64,000 nucleotides of DNA, taken from Aquaticitalea lipolytica. Its GTDB lineage: Bacteria > Bacteroidota > Bacteroidia > Flavobacteriales > Flavobacteriaceae. Location: positions 1 through 64,000 of the forward strand of contig NZ_BMIC01000001.1 of assembly GCF_014641635.1 (NCBI RefSeq), in the 5' to 3' direction. Under the pieces are notes generated by a model. It was given only the letters and a program-made list of their open reading frames with translations, had not been told where the DNA came from and made no database searches. Both the position numbers and the translations under genes were made by a program. Below are positions 52,756-61,378 of this stretch, one piece after another. Position 1 is the stretch's first letter, and every line of letters begins with the position of its first letter.

Positions 52756-53430
52756 ATGAACAAATACTTATTTCCTATATATGCTGTAGCAATCGGTGTA
52801 ATGCTTGTGGTAATTTTTAAGCAAAAAAAATCGAGTTACACAAAAATATTATTATCCTTCAGTGGTGCTTTTTTATTGGCATTAACGCTTTTTGATTTGC
52901 TTCCAGAAGTTTATGAACATCTTGAAGGTAAGCAAACAGGCTTATTTATAATGAGTGGTATATTAATTCAGATTATTTTGGAGTTTTTTTCTAAAGGAGC
53001 TGAACATGGTCATGTACATATTCATAAACACGAAACAGCCTTTCCTTGGTTACTTTTTATAAGTCTATGTATTCATAGTTTTTTAGAAGGATTCCCTATT
53101 CATCAGCATAACGATATGGTATATGGTGTGCTGATTCATAAAATTCCTATTGCAGCGTTATTAACAATGTATTTACTGCAATCCCATTTTACCAAAACTC
53201 AAATTATAGGCTTTTTAGTTGTTTTTGCTTCAATGACACCTCTAGGCACAGTAATTTCAAATAATGTGGAATTAGTTTCTGGTTACGTATATTATATCAA
53301 TGCCATTGTTATTGGTATTTTCTTCCATATTTCTACAATTATTTTATTTGAAAGTAGTGAAGGCCATAAGTTTAATTTATCAAAATTAGTGTCGATTTTG
53401 TTAGGTGTTGGTATTGCATATTTAATATAA
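52756..53430 (+). CDS. ZIP family divalent metal transporter
   Basis: The 224-residue membrane protein has seven to eight predicted helices. A histidine-rich loop (GHVHIHKHE) lies near residue 85, a typical ZIP metal-binding loop. The transport helices have SLCIHSFLEGFPIHQ and VLIHKIPIAALLTMYLL, the two conserved His-containing segments of the family. Zinc or iron is the usual substrate. The DUF4268 gene follows after 3 bases. The short size fits the smaller prokaryotic ZIP proteins. Confidence 0.9.
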   Translation: MNKYLFPIYAVAIGVMLVVIFKQKKSSYTKILLSFSGAFLLALTLFDLLPEVYEHLEGKQTGLFIMSGILIQIILEFFSKGAEHGHVHIHKHETAFPWLLFISLCIHSFLEGFPIHQHNDMVYGVLIHKIPIAALLTMYLLQSHFTKTQIIGFLVVFASMTPLGTVISNNVELVSGYVYYINAIVIGIFFHISTIILFESSEGHKFNLSKLVSILLGVGIAYLI

Positions 53431-53433
53431 TTC

Positions 53434-53862
53434 ATGTTCTCAAAAGAAGAAAGCAGAAAATTACGTGAAGACTTTTGGATAAGTTATGGAAAATCATTTC
53501 CCAGAAAATGGATTTTATACGACACAAAAATTAAGGGTTTTTCATTTAAATTTCATTTCGATACAAAGACAGCTTTAGTATCTCTCGATTTAGAAGACGA
53601 TTTAGAAAATCGAATTAACTATTGGGAAAAACTACAATCACTAAAATCTATTTTAAAAGACGAGTTTCTTCCAGACGCAATTTTTGAAGAAGAATATATA
53701 CTAGACAATGGCAAGGAAATTTCCAGAATTTATGTCACTTTAGACCAAAAAGTATCTATTCACAATAAAAACACATGGAGAGATGTAATGGAGTTTTTTA
53801 ATGAAAAAATGAATCTTTTTGAAGCCTTTTTTGAAGAATATAAAGACTTTTTAGAAGTTTAA
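53434..53862 (+). CDS. DUF4268 domain protein
   Basis: The 142-residue acidic soluble protein begins MFSKEESRKLREDFWISYGK and continues with FHFDTKTALVSLDLEDDLENRINYWEKLQSL and IFEEEYILDNGKEISRIYVTL. These are the marks of DUF4268, a family found as stand-alone proteins in Bacteroidota. Function is unknown. It is 3 bases downstream of the ZIP transporter gene, and the amidohydrolase gene follows after 71 bases. Confidence 0.88.
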   Translation: MFSKEESRKLREDFWISYGKSFPRKWILYDTKIKGFSFKFHFDTKTALVSLDLEDDLENRINYWEKLQSLKSILKDEFLPDAIFEEEYILDNGKEISRIYVTLDQKVSIHNKNTWRDVMEFFNEKMNLFEAFFEEYKDFLEV

Positions 53863-53933
53863 TTCTTTCACTCTTTCTACTACACCAAGAATTCATTAGC
53901 TTTATAAACCTAAAAATAAATTAAACTATTACT

Positions 53934-54749
53934 ATGATTATTGACGTTCACACACACATAAATAACTACCATGAAGACAGAGTTGTTTCATTAGAAGAAT
54001 GCTTAAATAAACTTACTGACACTATGGTGGAAAATAAGGTTGATTATTCTTTAGTGCTATCTTCATATAAGGTAAATGAGCATCGACCAAGTACTAAGCA
54101 GGTAGTTGAAGCTATTAGCGGACGTGATAATTTAGGCGTGGTTGCTGGTATAAGCTACTTAAACTACAATCATAGAGATTTAAAAGAAATTAGTGAATAC
54201 CTTGAAAGTGGTCTTATTAAAGGACTCAAATTTTATCCTGGTTACGAGCCTTTTTACCCAAATGATATTCGGCTAAAAGTTGTGTATGATATGGCTGTTG
54301 AGTATGATGTGCCTGTGATGTTTCATTCTGGTGACACCTACGCTCCTACTGGTAAAGTGAAATTTTCTCACCCTTTACATATTGATGATTTAGCTGTTGA
54401 TTATCCAGATTTAAAAATTGTGATTTGCCATGTTGGTAATCCATGGATAAAAGATTGTATGGAAGTGGTTTACAAAAACAAGAATGTACATGCAGATATT
54501 TCTGGATTGGTATTAGGCGATTTTTCAGATAAGTTTGAACGTTACATGAAAACAGAAATCGAAGAAATGATTACCTACGCTGGAGACCCAAAATACTTAC
54601 TTTACGGAACAGATTGGCCTATTTCTAATATGAAATCGTACTTAAAATTTATGGATCAGTTAGAACTGCCAGACGAAAAGAAAGAGTTAATACTTTGGAA
54701 AAATGCCGCAGAGTTATTTAAAATTGATGTGAGTAAGTTCAAAAAGTAA
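53934..54749 (+). CDS. Metal-dependent amidohydrolase (amidohydrolase 2 family)
   Basis: The 271-residue TIM-barrel hydrolase has the N-terminal metal motif DVHTHINNY, VMFHSGDTYAP in the middle, the ICHVGNPW segment with the metal-binding His, and the catalytic Asp in LLYGTDWPIS. This fits the amidohydrolase-related (AMDHD_2, TIM-barrel) family. Members act on diverse amides, lactones and decarboxylation substrates. The substrate cannot be assigned. The ChrA gene follows after 15 bases. Confidence 0.9.
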   Translation: MIIDVHTHINNYHEDRVVSLEECLNKLTDTMVENKVDYSLVLSSYKVNEHRPSTKQVVEAISGRDNLGVVAGISYLNYNHRDLKEISEYLESGLIKGLKFYPGYEPFYPNDIRLKVVYDMAVEYDVPVMFHSGDTYAPTGKVKFSHPLHIDDLAVDYPDLKIVICHVGNPWIKDCMEVVYKNKNVHADISGLVLGDFSDKFERYMKTEIEEMITYAGDPKYLLYGTDWPISNMKSYLKFMDQLELPDEKKELILWKNAAELFKIDVSKFKK

Positions 54750-54764
54750 TTCAAGTATTTTAAA

Positions 54765-55886
54765 ATGTCCCAAAATAAAGATCTAAAAGAAATTGCATTA
54801 TTGTTTTTAAAACTAGGAAGTATAGCATTTGGTGGTCCTGCTGCCCATATTGCAATGATGGAAGATGAAGTGGTTACTAAACGAAAATGGATGACCAAAG
54901 AACATTTTCTAGATCTCGTTGGCGCAACCAATTTAATTCCTGGGCCAAACTCTACAGAAATGACCATGCATTGTGGTCACGAACGTGCTGGATGGAAAGG
55001 TCTGTTTATTGCTGGTATTTGTTTTATTTTTCCAGCAGTAGTGATAACATCTTTTTTAGCTTGGCTTTACCAGCAATATGGACAATTACCAAGCGTTGAA
55101 CCTTTTATTTATGGAATAAAGCCTGCTGTAATTGCTATCATTATTATGGCAGTTTATAGACTTGGACAAAAAGCCATAAAAACTACTGAGCTTGCCATTT
55201 TAGGTATTATAACTGTTGTGGCTTGCTTATTTGGACTGAATGAAATACTTGCACTTTTTGGTTGTGGATTGTTAGGTTTAGCTCTATTCTTTTTCAAAAA
55301 AAGAACTTCAAATTTATATAGTATTATTCCTTTATTTGTTTATCAAACTTCTGAGCATTTTACAATTAGTAACTTAAAAATATTTTTAACCTTTTTAAAA
55401 GTTGGAGCTATTTTATATGGTAGTGGTTATGTACTATTTGCTTTTTTAGATGCTGAACTTGTAGCAAATGGCTGGTTATCAAGACAATCATTAATAGATG
55501 CTGTTGCAATTGGGCAAATGACACCAGGACCAGTATTGAGTACAGCAACCTTTATTGGTTGGCAAATAAATGGCTTTTCTGGAGCGCTAATAGCAACAAT
55601 TGGAATTTTTCTTCCATCGTTCCTTTTCGTATTACTATTAAACCCTTTGATTCCAAAAATGAGGAAATCAAAACCTATAGGTGCTTTTTTAGATGCAGTT
55701 AATGTTGCTGCTATTGCATTAATAATTGTGGTTTGTATAGAAATGAGTAAAAGCACACTTACCGATTGGCGAACCATAGTCATAGCCATTGTAAGCTTAA
55801 TTGTAGTATTTGTATATAAAAAGCTAAATAGTGCTTTTATTGTAATTGGTGGTGCATTGTTAGGTTATGCTTTGAGTTTGGTGTAA
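54765..55886 (+). CDS. chrA: Chromate transporter (CHR family)
   Basis: The 373-residue membrane protein is a fusion of two CHR domains. The first is FLKLGSIAFGGPAAHIAMMEDEVV.. LDLVGATNLIPGPNSTEM. The second is FLKVGAILYGSGYVLFAFLDAELV.. AVAIGQMTPGPVLSTATFIG. Both carry the FLK.G and (L/M)(I/T)PGP motifs of the family. ChrA exports chromate in proteobacteria; in flavobacteria the substrate is not proven. Its stop codon is adjacent to the end of the convergent hemolysin III gene. Confidence 0.9.
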   Translation: MSQNKDLKEIALLFLKLGSIAFGGPAAHIAMMEDEVVTKRKWMTKEHFLDLVGATNLIPGPNSTEMTMHCGHERAGWKGLFIAGICFIFPAVVITSFLAWLYQQYGQLPSVEPFIYGIKPAVIAIIIMAVYRLGQKAIKTTELAILGIITVVACLFGLNEILALFGCGLLGLALFFFKKRTSNLYSIIPLFVYQTSEHFTISNLKIFLTFLKVGAILYGSGYVLFAFLDAELVANGWLSRQSLIDAVAIGQMTPGPVLSTATFIGWQINGFSGALIATIGIFLPSFLFVLLLNPLIPKMRKSKPIGAFLDAVNVAAIALIIVVCIEMSKSTLTDWRTIVIAIVSLIVVFVYKKLNSAFIVIGGALLGYALSLV

Positions 55887-56513
55887 TTAAATCACATACC
55901 CAAAAATCATAAAGAAGTGGCAAATAGCGCCTCCAAGTACAAATAGATGCCAAATTACATGGTTATAAGGAATTTTATGAATAGCATAAAATACAATACC
56001 TACAGTATAAAATAAGCCACCAGAAAAAAGCAGCAATAGTCCGTTTGTATCCATTCGGTCAGCAAGAGTAGAAAAATCAAACACAATAAGCCAACCCATT
56101 ACTAAATACAAAAGTGTTGAAAACACTTCAAAACGACCTGTAAAAAACAGTTTTAAAATCACGCCAAAAGCAGCAATTCCCCAAACGGTCCAAAACAATA
56201 ACCATCCTAAACTATCTGGTAATGTTATAAGTAATACTGGTGTGTAAGTACCTGCTATAAGTAGATAAATACTAATATGGTCTACAATTCTAAAATAATG
56301 CTTTCGCTTTTCACCTTTTACTGCATGATAAAACGTTGATGCAGCAAAAAGCACAATTATTGAAATACCATAAACAATAACGCTAAACAAACTCCACTCA
56401 ATTGTATTTTGAGTAAATACAACTAATAACACTAATCCAGCAATACCTAATAAAGCACCAATACCATGACTCCAAGCGTTTAGTTGTTCTTCAAAATGAC
56501 TTTGTATTCTCAT
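55887..56513 (-). CDS. Hemolysin III family (PAQR-like) membrane protein
   Basis: The 208-residue protein has seven predicted helices. HGIGALLGIAGLVLLV in the first segment, the AASTFYHAV motif, the HISIYLLIAGTYTPVLLI segment and the C-terminal HLFVLGGAICHFFMIF contain the three conserved zinc-type histidines of the hemolysin III/PAQR superfamily. Such proteins are proposed to be membrane hydrolases or sensors; none has a proven activity here. It follows the DUF4294 gene by 1 base, so the two are co-transcribed. Confidence 0.92.
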   Translation of the reverse strand: MRIQSHFEEQLNAWSHGIGALLGIAGLVLLVVFTQNTIEWSLFSVIVYGISIIVLFAASTFYHAVKGEKRKHYFRIVDHISIYLLIAGTYTPVLLITLPDSLGWLLFWTVWGIAAFGVILKLFFTGRFEVFSTLLYLVMGWLIVFDFSTLADRMDTNGLLLLFSGGLFYTVGIVFYAIHKIPYNHVIWHLFVLGGAICHFFMIFGYVI

Positions 56514-56514
56514 A

Positions 56515-57195
56515 TTAATTTTTGCTATAATATAAATCAGCCCATTTTTCTTTTATCTTAAGAAAATCAATAGGAAATGCAGGTTCTTGAGGCACAAGTT
56601 GTCCTGATCTAAAAGCCTTTTGTAAGATATCTTCAATATAAAAATCTTCACTCACTGTTTCAGGGTCAAACTCCTTTTTTAGAGAGATATCAAAAAGTCG
56701 AGCTGTATTATTAAACCAAAAGGCTCGCCAACCGCTTCGTAACTCTTTAATTAGTTCAAAAGTTGTTTTACCTGTCTGTCTGTGTATTAATTTTACTAAA
56801 ATCTGACCTTCTGTTCTAGTCAGCTTTTTGAGTTCAGCGGAAAATTCATCTTCAATATATCGCTGAATAATTTTAGCATACGCCTTTTTATCACTCTTCT
56901 TTTCTAATGTTGCTAAACGTTCGTTTAAAGCGACTAAACGTTCAGCAGCAAGTTTAGCATAAGGATATACTTTATGTGTTTTACGCTTTAAAATTAAGTA
57001 ACGAATTCTAGCATCTTTATCATAAGGTTTACCTTTTCCATTTAGCACAATTTCTCTTAACTGAATTACAGGAACTGCAATAGTGTCACCATCTATCACA
57101 TGATATTCTACAGCAGTAGAGTCCTGGATAATTGGCTCAATTTGACCAATGATCAGAAAAGGAAAAAATAAAAAAATGTAAGTTATAAACTTCAT
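56515..57195 (-). CDS. DUF4294 exported protein
   Basis: The 226-residue product has a signal peptide ending in LIIGQ. The body shows the DUF4294 pattern: YHVIDGDTIAVPVIQLREIVL, RYLILKRKTHKVYPYAKLAAERL, FSAELKKLTRTEGQILVKLIHRQTGKTTFELIKEL and WFNNTARLF. The TRTEGQILVKLIHRQTG segment is the most conserved. The family is Bacteroidota-specific and of unknown function. It precedes the hemolysin III gene by 1 base. It is probably periplasmic. Confidence 0.9.
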   Translation of the reverse strand: MKFITYIFLFFPFLIIGQIEPIIQDSTAVEYHVIDGDTIAVPVIQLREIVLNGKGKPYDKDARIRYLILKRKTHKVYPYAKLAAERLVALNERLATLEKKSDKKAYAKIIQRYIEDEFSAELKKLTRTEGQILVKLIHRQTGKTTFELIKELRSGWRAFWFNNTARLFDISLKKEFDPETVSEDFYIEDILQKAFRSGQLVPQEPAFPIDFLKIKEKWADLYYSKN

Positions 57196-57308
57196 ACAGT
57201 AATGTGACTCTAAAATCGTTCCAAAATCTAGTGTAAAATTAAGAATTTACACATTCATTAACCTTAAAATAGTATTAATATTGTTATTTTAGTGCAAAAT
57301 TTTTATAC

Positions 57309-58397
57309 ATGGCAAAGACAAGCATTTTAAACAAAAAATCATTAGACTTTTTAAAAAAATATTTAAACAATGCATCACCAACAGGTTATGAATGGGATGG
57401 CCAAAAAATATGGATGGACTATTTAAAACCATATGTTGATGAGTTTATAACAGACACCTACGGAACAGCAGTTGGTGTTATTAATCCAAAAGCAAAATAT
57501 AAAGTCGTTATTGAAGGTCATGCTGACGAAATCTCATGGTATGTAAATTATATTTCAGACAATGGGTTGATTTATGTAATTAGAAATGGAGGAAGTGACC
57601 ACATGATAGCTCCAAGTAAAATTGTAAATATTCACACCAAAAAAGGTATTGTAAAAGGTGTATTTGGATGGCCAGCAATTCATACAAGAGATAAAGCAAA
57701 AGAAGAAACACCAAAAATAGAGAATATTACTATAGATGTTGGTGCTAAAGATAAAGCTGAAGTTGAAAAAATGGGAGTTCATGTAGGATGCGTTATCACC
57801 TACCCTGACGAGTTTCATATACTTAATAAAGACAAATTTGTATGTCGCGCTTTAGATAACAGAATGGGAGGATTTATGATTGCTGAAGTAGCACGACTAC
57901 TCCATGAAAACAAGAAAAAACTACCTTTCGGACTCTATATTACAAATTCAGTACAAGAAGAAATTGGTTTACGTGGTGCAGAAATGATTACTCAAACCAT
58001 TAAACCGAATGTTGCTATAGTAACAGATGTTACTCACGATACAACAACACCAATGATAGACCGCAAAAAAGAAGGTCATTTAGAGCTTGGTTTAGGTCCA
58101 GTTGTTGCCTATGCTCCTGCTGTGCAACAAAAATTACGCGATTTAATTACTGATACTGCAGAAAAAAACAAAATTCCTTTTCAGCGCTCTGCCTTATCAA
58201 GAGCAACTGGAACAGATACTGATGCCTTTGCATATAGTAATGGTGGTGTTGCTAGTGCATTAATATCGTTACCTTTACGTTATATGCATACTACAGTAGA
58301 AATGGTACATCGTGATGATGTTGAAAATGTAATAAAACTAATTTATGAATCGCTATTAAATATTAAAGATGGCGAAACATTTAGTTACTTTAAATAG
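57309..58397 (+). CDS. M42 family metallopeptidase (glutamyl aminopeptidase type)
   Basis: The 362-residue zinc aminopeptidase has the family landmarks in order: SPTGYEWDGQKIW, metal-binding His in VIEGHADEISWYV, the bridging Asp in CRALDNRMGGFM, the catalytic Glu pair in SVQEEIGLRGAEM, Asp in VTDVTHDTTTP, and the last His in MHTTVEMVHRDD. These enzymes form large tetrahedral dodecamers that trim peptides from the N-terminus. Cytosolic: no signal peptide. A small palindromic repeat follows the gene. Confidence 0.94.
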   Translation: MAKTSILNKKSLDFLKKYLNNASPTGYEWDGQKIWMDYLKPYVDEFITDTYGTAVGVINPKAKYKVVIEGHADEISWYVNYISDNGLIYVIRNGGSDHMIAPSKIVNIHTKKGIVKGVFGWPAIHTRDKAKEETPKIENITIDVGAKDKAEVEKMGVHVGCVITYPDEFHILNKDKFVCRALDNRMGGFMIAEVARLLHENKKKLPFGLYITNSVQEEIGLRGAEMITQTIKPNVAIVTDVTHDTTTPMIDRKKEGHLELGLGPVVAYAPAVQQKLRDLITDTAEKNKIPFQRSALSRATGTDTDAFAYSNGGVASALISLPLRYMHTTVEMVHRDDVENVIKLIYESLLNIKDGETFSYFK

Positions 58398-58405
58398 TAT
58401 TCATA

Positions 58406-58429
58406 AGATTCCTGCTTTTGCAGGAATCT
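58406..58429. repeat. Short palindromic (REP-like) hairpin
   Basis: AGATTCCTGC-TTTT-GCAGGAATCT is a perfect 10-bp stem with a 4-base loop, in the 63-base gap between the M42 and aminotransferase genes. It could act as a weak terminator, but only an ATTT tract follows. Hairpins of this sequence (TTCCTGC..GCAGGAA) are common dispersed repeats in flavobacterial genomes as I remember them. Confidence 0.5.
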
Positions 58430-58460
58430 CATTTATTAAACCTTCTTAATAGCAAAAAAT

Positions 58461-59627
58461 ATGAGTTTACAACATCAAAAGCATTTGTTTGATATTCCAG
58501 AAGAGATTACGTATTTAAACATCGCTGCGCAATCGCCTTCATTTAAAGCAATCTATGAAGCTGGACTAGAAGGGTTAAAACAAAAAAACAGACCATACTC
58601 TATCACTATATCTGATTATTTTGAACCTGTTACAGAACTAAAAAAACTATTTGCTGAACTTGTAGATGTTGATGACTATAACAGAATAGCTACAATTCCT
58701 GCCGTATCTTATGGTATAGCTACAGTTGCAAACAATATAAAGTTAAATGCTGGTGATGAGATTATAGTAATTCACGAGCAATTTCCAAGTAATATCTATG
58801 CTTGGCAAAAGTTAGCTGACAAGTATAATGCTGTCATAAAAACCATTAAAGCACCAAATACAGATGTTAATCGCGTAAAACAATGGAATGAGTCAATTAT
58901 TGATGCTATTTCAGACAAAACTGCTGTAGTTGCAATGGGTAATATTCATTGGTCTAATGGTAGTTTATTCGATTTAAAAACCATTAGACAAAAAACAAAA
59001 ACTCATAATGCGTTACTAATTATAGACGGAAGTCAGTCTGTAGGTGTATTGCCATTTTCAGTAAAAGAAATACAACCAGATGCACTTATTTGTGCAGGAT
59101 ATAAATGGCTTTTTGGACCTTATGGTTGTGCTTATGCTTATTACGGAGCTTATTTCGACAATGGAGTGCCAATTGAAGAAAACTGGTCTAACCGTTTAAA
59201 TAGCGAAAACTTTTCAGGACTAACAAATTATGAGTCTCAATACAAACCTTTAGCAAATCGATATTCGGTTGGTGAGAGTGGTAATTTTATTTATGTACGA
59301 ATGCAAATTGCTGCCTTAAAACAGGTTATTGAATGGTCACCAAAAAAAATACAAGAGTATTGCAAAAGTATTTCTGCTGATGCTGTAAAAGACTTAAGAG
59401 CTTTGGGTTGCATTATTGAAGATGATAATTATAGAAGTCATCATCTTTTCGGAATTAAACTACCAGACGATTTAGATGTAAATATTTTAAAATCTGCATT
59501 AGCCGAACAACATATTTTTGTGTCATTTAGAGGTAATTACATCCGAATTTCTTGTCATTTATTTAATACCTCAGAAGATTTCAAAAAATTAGTTGCTTGT
59601 ATGTCTTCGATTCTACAAAAAACCTAA
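58461..59627 (+). CDS. Class V-fold PLP aminotransferase/lyase
   Basis: The 388-residue enzyme has the fold and motifs of class V aminotransferases (NifS/CsdA/isopenicillin epimerase group): ITYLNIAAQSPSFKAI, EIIVIHEQFPSNIYAWQ, LIIDGSQSVGVLPFSV and the PLP lysine in ICAGYKWLFGPYGCAYAYYG. The variable C-terminal half has no clear desulfurase cysteine loop. Substrate is unknown. The Nudix gene starts one base after its stop, so the two are probably coupled. Confidence 0.88.
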   Translation: MSLQHQKHLFDIPEEITYLNIAAQSPSFKAIYEAGLEGLKQKNRPYSITISDYFEPVTELKKLFAELVDVDDYNRIATIPAVSYGIATVANNIKLNAGDEIIVIHEQFPSNIYAWQKLADKYNAVIKTIKAPNTDVNRVKQWNESIIDAISDKTAVVAMGNIHWSNGSLFDLKTIRQKTKTHNALLIIDGSQSVGVLPFSVKEIQPDALICAGYKWLFGPYGCAYAYYGAYFDNGVPIEENWSNRLNSENFSGLTNYESQYKPLANRYSVGESGNFIYVRMQIAALKQVIEWSPKKIQEYCKSISADAVKDLRALGCIIEDDNYRSHHLFGIKLPDDLDVNILKSALAEQHIFVSFRGNYIRISCHLFNTSEDFKKLVACMSSILQKT

Positions 59628-59628
59628 T

Positions 59629-60177
59629 ATGGAAGAGTACATTGATATTGTTACCAAAGAAGGCGTACCAACTGGCAAATCTGCTTTAAAATCAGAAATA
59701 CATACTAAAGGTCACTACCATAATACTGCTCATATATGGTTTTATACTTCAAAAGGTGAAATTTTATTAGCGCAACGTGCAGCATCAAAATCTATTTGCC
59801 CTTTGCTTTGGGATGTGTCTGTTGCTGGTCATATAGATTCAGGTGAAACCACAGAACAAGCATCAATAAGAGAGGTTAAAGAAGAAATAGGATTGGATAT
59901 TACTGCAACCGATTTACAAAAAATTGGCGTTTTTCAATGTTTTCAAAAATATCCTAATGGTATTATTGATAATGAATTTCATCATACGTTTATTGCAAAA
60001 TTAAGTGTAGACTTAAATTCACTAACTCCGCAAATAGGTGAAGTTGACGATTTAAAGCTAGTAAGTATTGAAGATTTTAATCTTCTATTAGAAAATAGTG
60101 ACACCAACAACCATTTTGTATCGAGTAATAAATCGTATTATGAGATTGTAATACAATCTATTAAAAAACAATTATAA
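59629..60177 (+). CDS. Nudix hydrolase
   Basis: The product from ATG at 59629 has 182 residues. The complete Nudix box is GHIDSGETTEQASIREVKEEIGLDI (positions Gx5Ex7REVxEExGL). N-terminal EYIDIVTKEGVPTGK and WFYTSKGEILLAQRAASKS resemble the isopentenyl diphosphate isomerase-type branch, but the ordinary Nudix hydrolase function on nucleotide diphosphates is more likely. A longer ORF starting at 59593 would overlap the aminotransferase gene and is disfavoured. The PrsW gene follows after 3 bases. Confidence 0.9.
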   Translation: MEEYIDIVTKEGVPTGKSALKSEIHTKGHYHNTAHIWFYTSKGEILLAQRAASKSICPLLWDVSVAGHIDSGETTEQASIREVKEEIGLDITATDLQKIGVFQCFQKYPNGIIDNEFHHTFIAKLSVDLNSLTPQIGEVDDLKLVSIEDFNLLLENSDTNNHFVSSNKSYYEIVIQSIKKQL

Positions 60178-60180
60178 TCA

Positions 60181-60855
60181 ATGGATTTAATTCTTTATGC
60201 CATAGCTCCAGTATTAACAATTATCTTTTACATTTTTATAAAAGATAAATACGAGAAAGAGCCAACTAGATTATTAATATCAAACTTTTTACTTGGTGCC
60301 ATTGTCAGTATTATAATCACAACTATACTTTATGTAATTATAAATATACCACTACCTTTAAATAATCATACAAGTATTTTTGAGCAATTTATCAAAGCCT
60401 TTTTTGTAGTTGGTTTAACAGAAGAGTTCAGCAAATATATTATTGTAAGATATTATGCTCAGCCAAATGAAGAATTTAATGAACCATTTGATGGCATTGT
60501 GTATTCTGTAATGGTATCGATGGGTTTTGCGGCTACAGAAAATATATTTTATGTATTAGAAGGTGGTGTTGAAACTGCAATTATGCGAGCATTTACAGCA
60601 GTACCAGCACATGCAACTTTTGCTATACTTATGGGTTACTATATGGGAAAAGCCAAATTTTCAAATAATAGAATAATCCTAAATTTAACTGGTCTTTTTC
60701 TTGCTGCTTTATTTCATGGCGCATACGATTTCTTTTTATTCATTGATTTTATTCCAGGTATTTGGGTTGGTGCATTTGTATCATTACTTATCGGAATTAT
60801 TTTGTCAAGAAAAGCAATTAAAAAACATCAAAACAATTCTATTTTCAAAGCTTAA
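60181..60855 (+). CDS. PrsW-family intramembrane metalloprotease
   Basis: The 224-residue membrane protein has about seven helices. The family motifs are there: LTEEFSKYIIVRYY (EE), the SVMVSMGFAATENIFYVLEGG segment with the Glu-Asn pair, PAHATFAILMGYYMG and LAALFHGAYDFFLF with the conserved His. PrsW of Bacillus starts release of an ECF sigma factor by cutting an anti-sigma factor. Whether this one serves the sigma/anti-sigma pair at 18 kb cannot be judged; it is 42 kb away. It follows the Nudix gene by 3 bases. Confidence 0.88.
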   Translation: MDLILYAIAPVLTIIFYIFIKDKYEKEPTRLLISNFLLGAIVSIIITTILYVIINIPLPLNNHTSIFEQFIKAFFVVGLTEEFSKYIIVRYYAQPNEEFNEPFDGIVYSVMVSMGFAATENIFYVLEGGVETAIMRAFTAVPAHATFAILMGYYMGKAKFSNNRIILNLTGLFLAALFHGAYDFFLFIDFIPGIWVGAFVSLLIGIILSRKAIKKHQNNSIFKA

Positions 60856-60866
60856 TTTCAAATAAT

Positions 60867-60874
60867 TATCTTTG
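60867..60874 (+). promoter_or_regulatory. Predicted -7 element of the acyl-CoA carboxylase genes
   Basis: TATCTTTG matches TAnnTTTG, 17 bases before the ATG at 60892. TTTTC at 60842 lies 20 bases ahead as a weak -33 box, inside the end of the PrsW gene. Confidence 0.5.
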
Positions 60875-60891
60875 CAACTTAATAACAAATT

Positions 60892-61377
60892 ATGTCAAAA
60901 ACATTCAAAGTTAAAGTCAATAACACATTCGAATTTGATATTGATTCCCATCAGGCTTCAAACTTAGATACTGTAAAAGTATCTAAATCAAAATCACATG
61001 TTTTACAACAAAACAAAACCTTTCATACTGAAATTATTAATAGTGATTTCAACCATAAAAACTATACTGTTAAAGTGAATAACAATAGCTATACTGTAGC
61101 TATACATGATGCTTTAGACGAATTAATTAAGGCAATGGGATTTGAAGTTGGAGCCACAAAAAAGGTGAACGACATTAAAGCTCCAATGCCAGGCTTAATT
61201 TTAGATATAAACGTAAAAGTTGGTCAAGAAGTTAAAGAGAACGATGCTCTTTTAATTTTAGAGGCTATGAAAATGGAAAACGTATTAACCTCACCTAGAG
61301 ATGGTATAATTAAATCTATTTCAGTAAATAAGGGTAATGCAGTTGAGAAAAATCAACTATTAATAGTATTTGAATAA
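60892..61377 (+). CDS. Biotin carboxyl carrier subunit of an acyl-CoA carboxylase
   Basis: The 161-residue protein carries biotin on Lys127 in ILEAMKMENVLTSP, the invariant biotinyl motif. The biotinyl domain (about 92-161, DIKAPMPGLILDINVKVGQEV) is preceded by an extension with strands (KVKVNNTFEFDIDSHQ, FNHKNYTVKVNNNSYTV) as in the carrier subunits of propionyl-CoA carboxylase-like complexes. The biotin carboxylase gene follows after 1 base and the carboxyltransferase after that, so the three are one enzyme. Confidence 0.92.
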   Translation: MSKTFKVKVNNTFEFDIDSHQASNLDTVKVSKSKSHVLQQNKTFHTEIINSDFNHKNYTVKVNNNSYTVAIHDALDELIKAMGFEVGATKKVNDIKAPMPGLILDINVKVGQEVKENDALLILEAMKMENVLTSPRDGIIKSISVNKGNAVEKNQLLIVFE

Positions 61378-61378
61378 A

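Noticed and set aside
54656-55789. Minus-strand ORFs within chrA and the amidohydrolase gene
   Set aside because: Antisense shadows of conserved membrane and hydrolase coding sequence.
59593-59628. Longer start of the Nudix gene
   Set aside because: The extra 12 codons overlap the aminotransferase gene and carry no family similarity. ATG at 59629 begins with the typical EEYIDIV.
61370-61378. TTG start of the biotin carboxylase gene
   Set aside because: It overlaps the carrier stop codon. ATG at 61379 begins exactly with the conserved KLLVANRGEIA.
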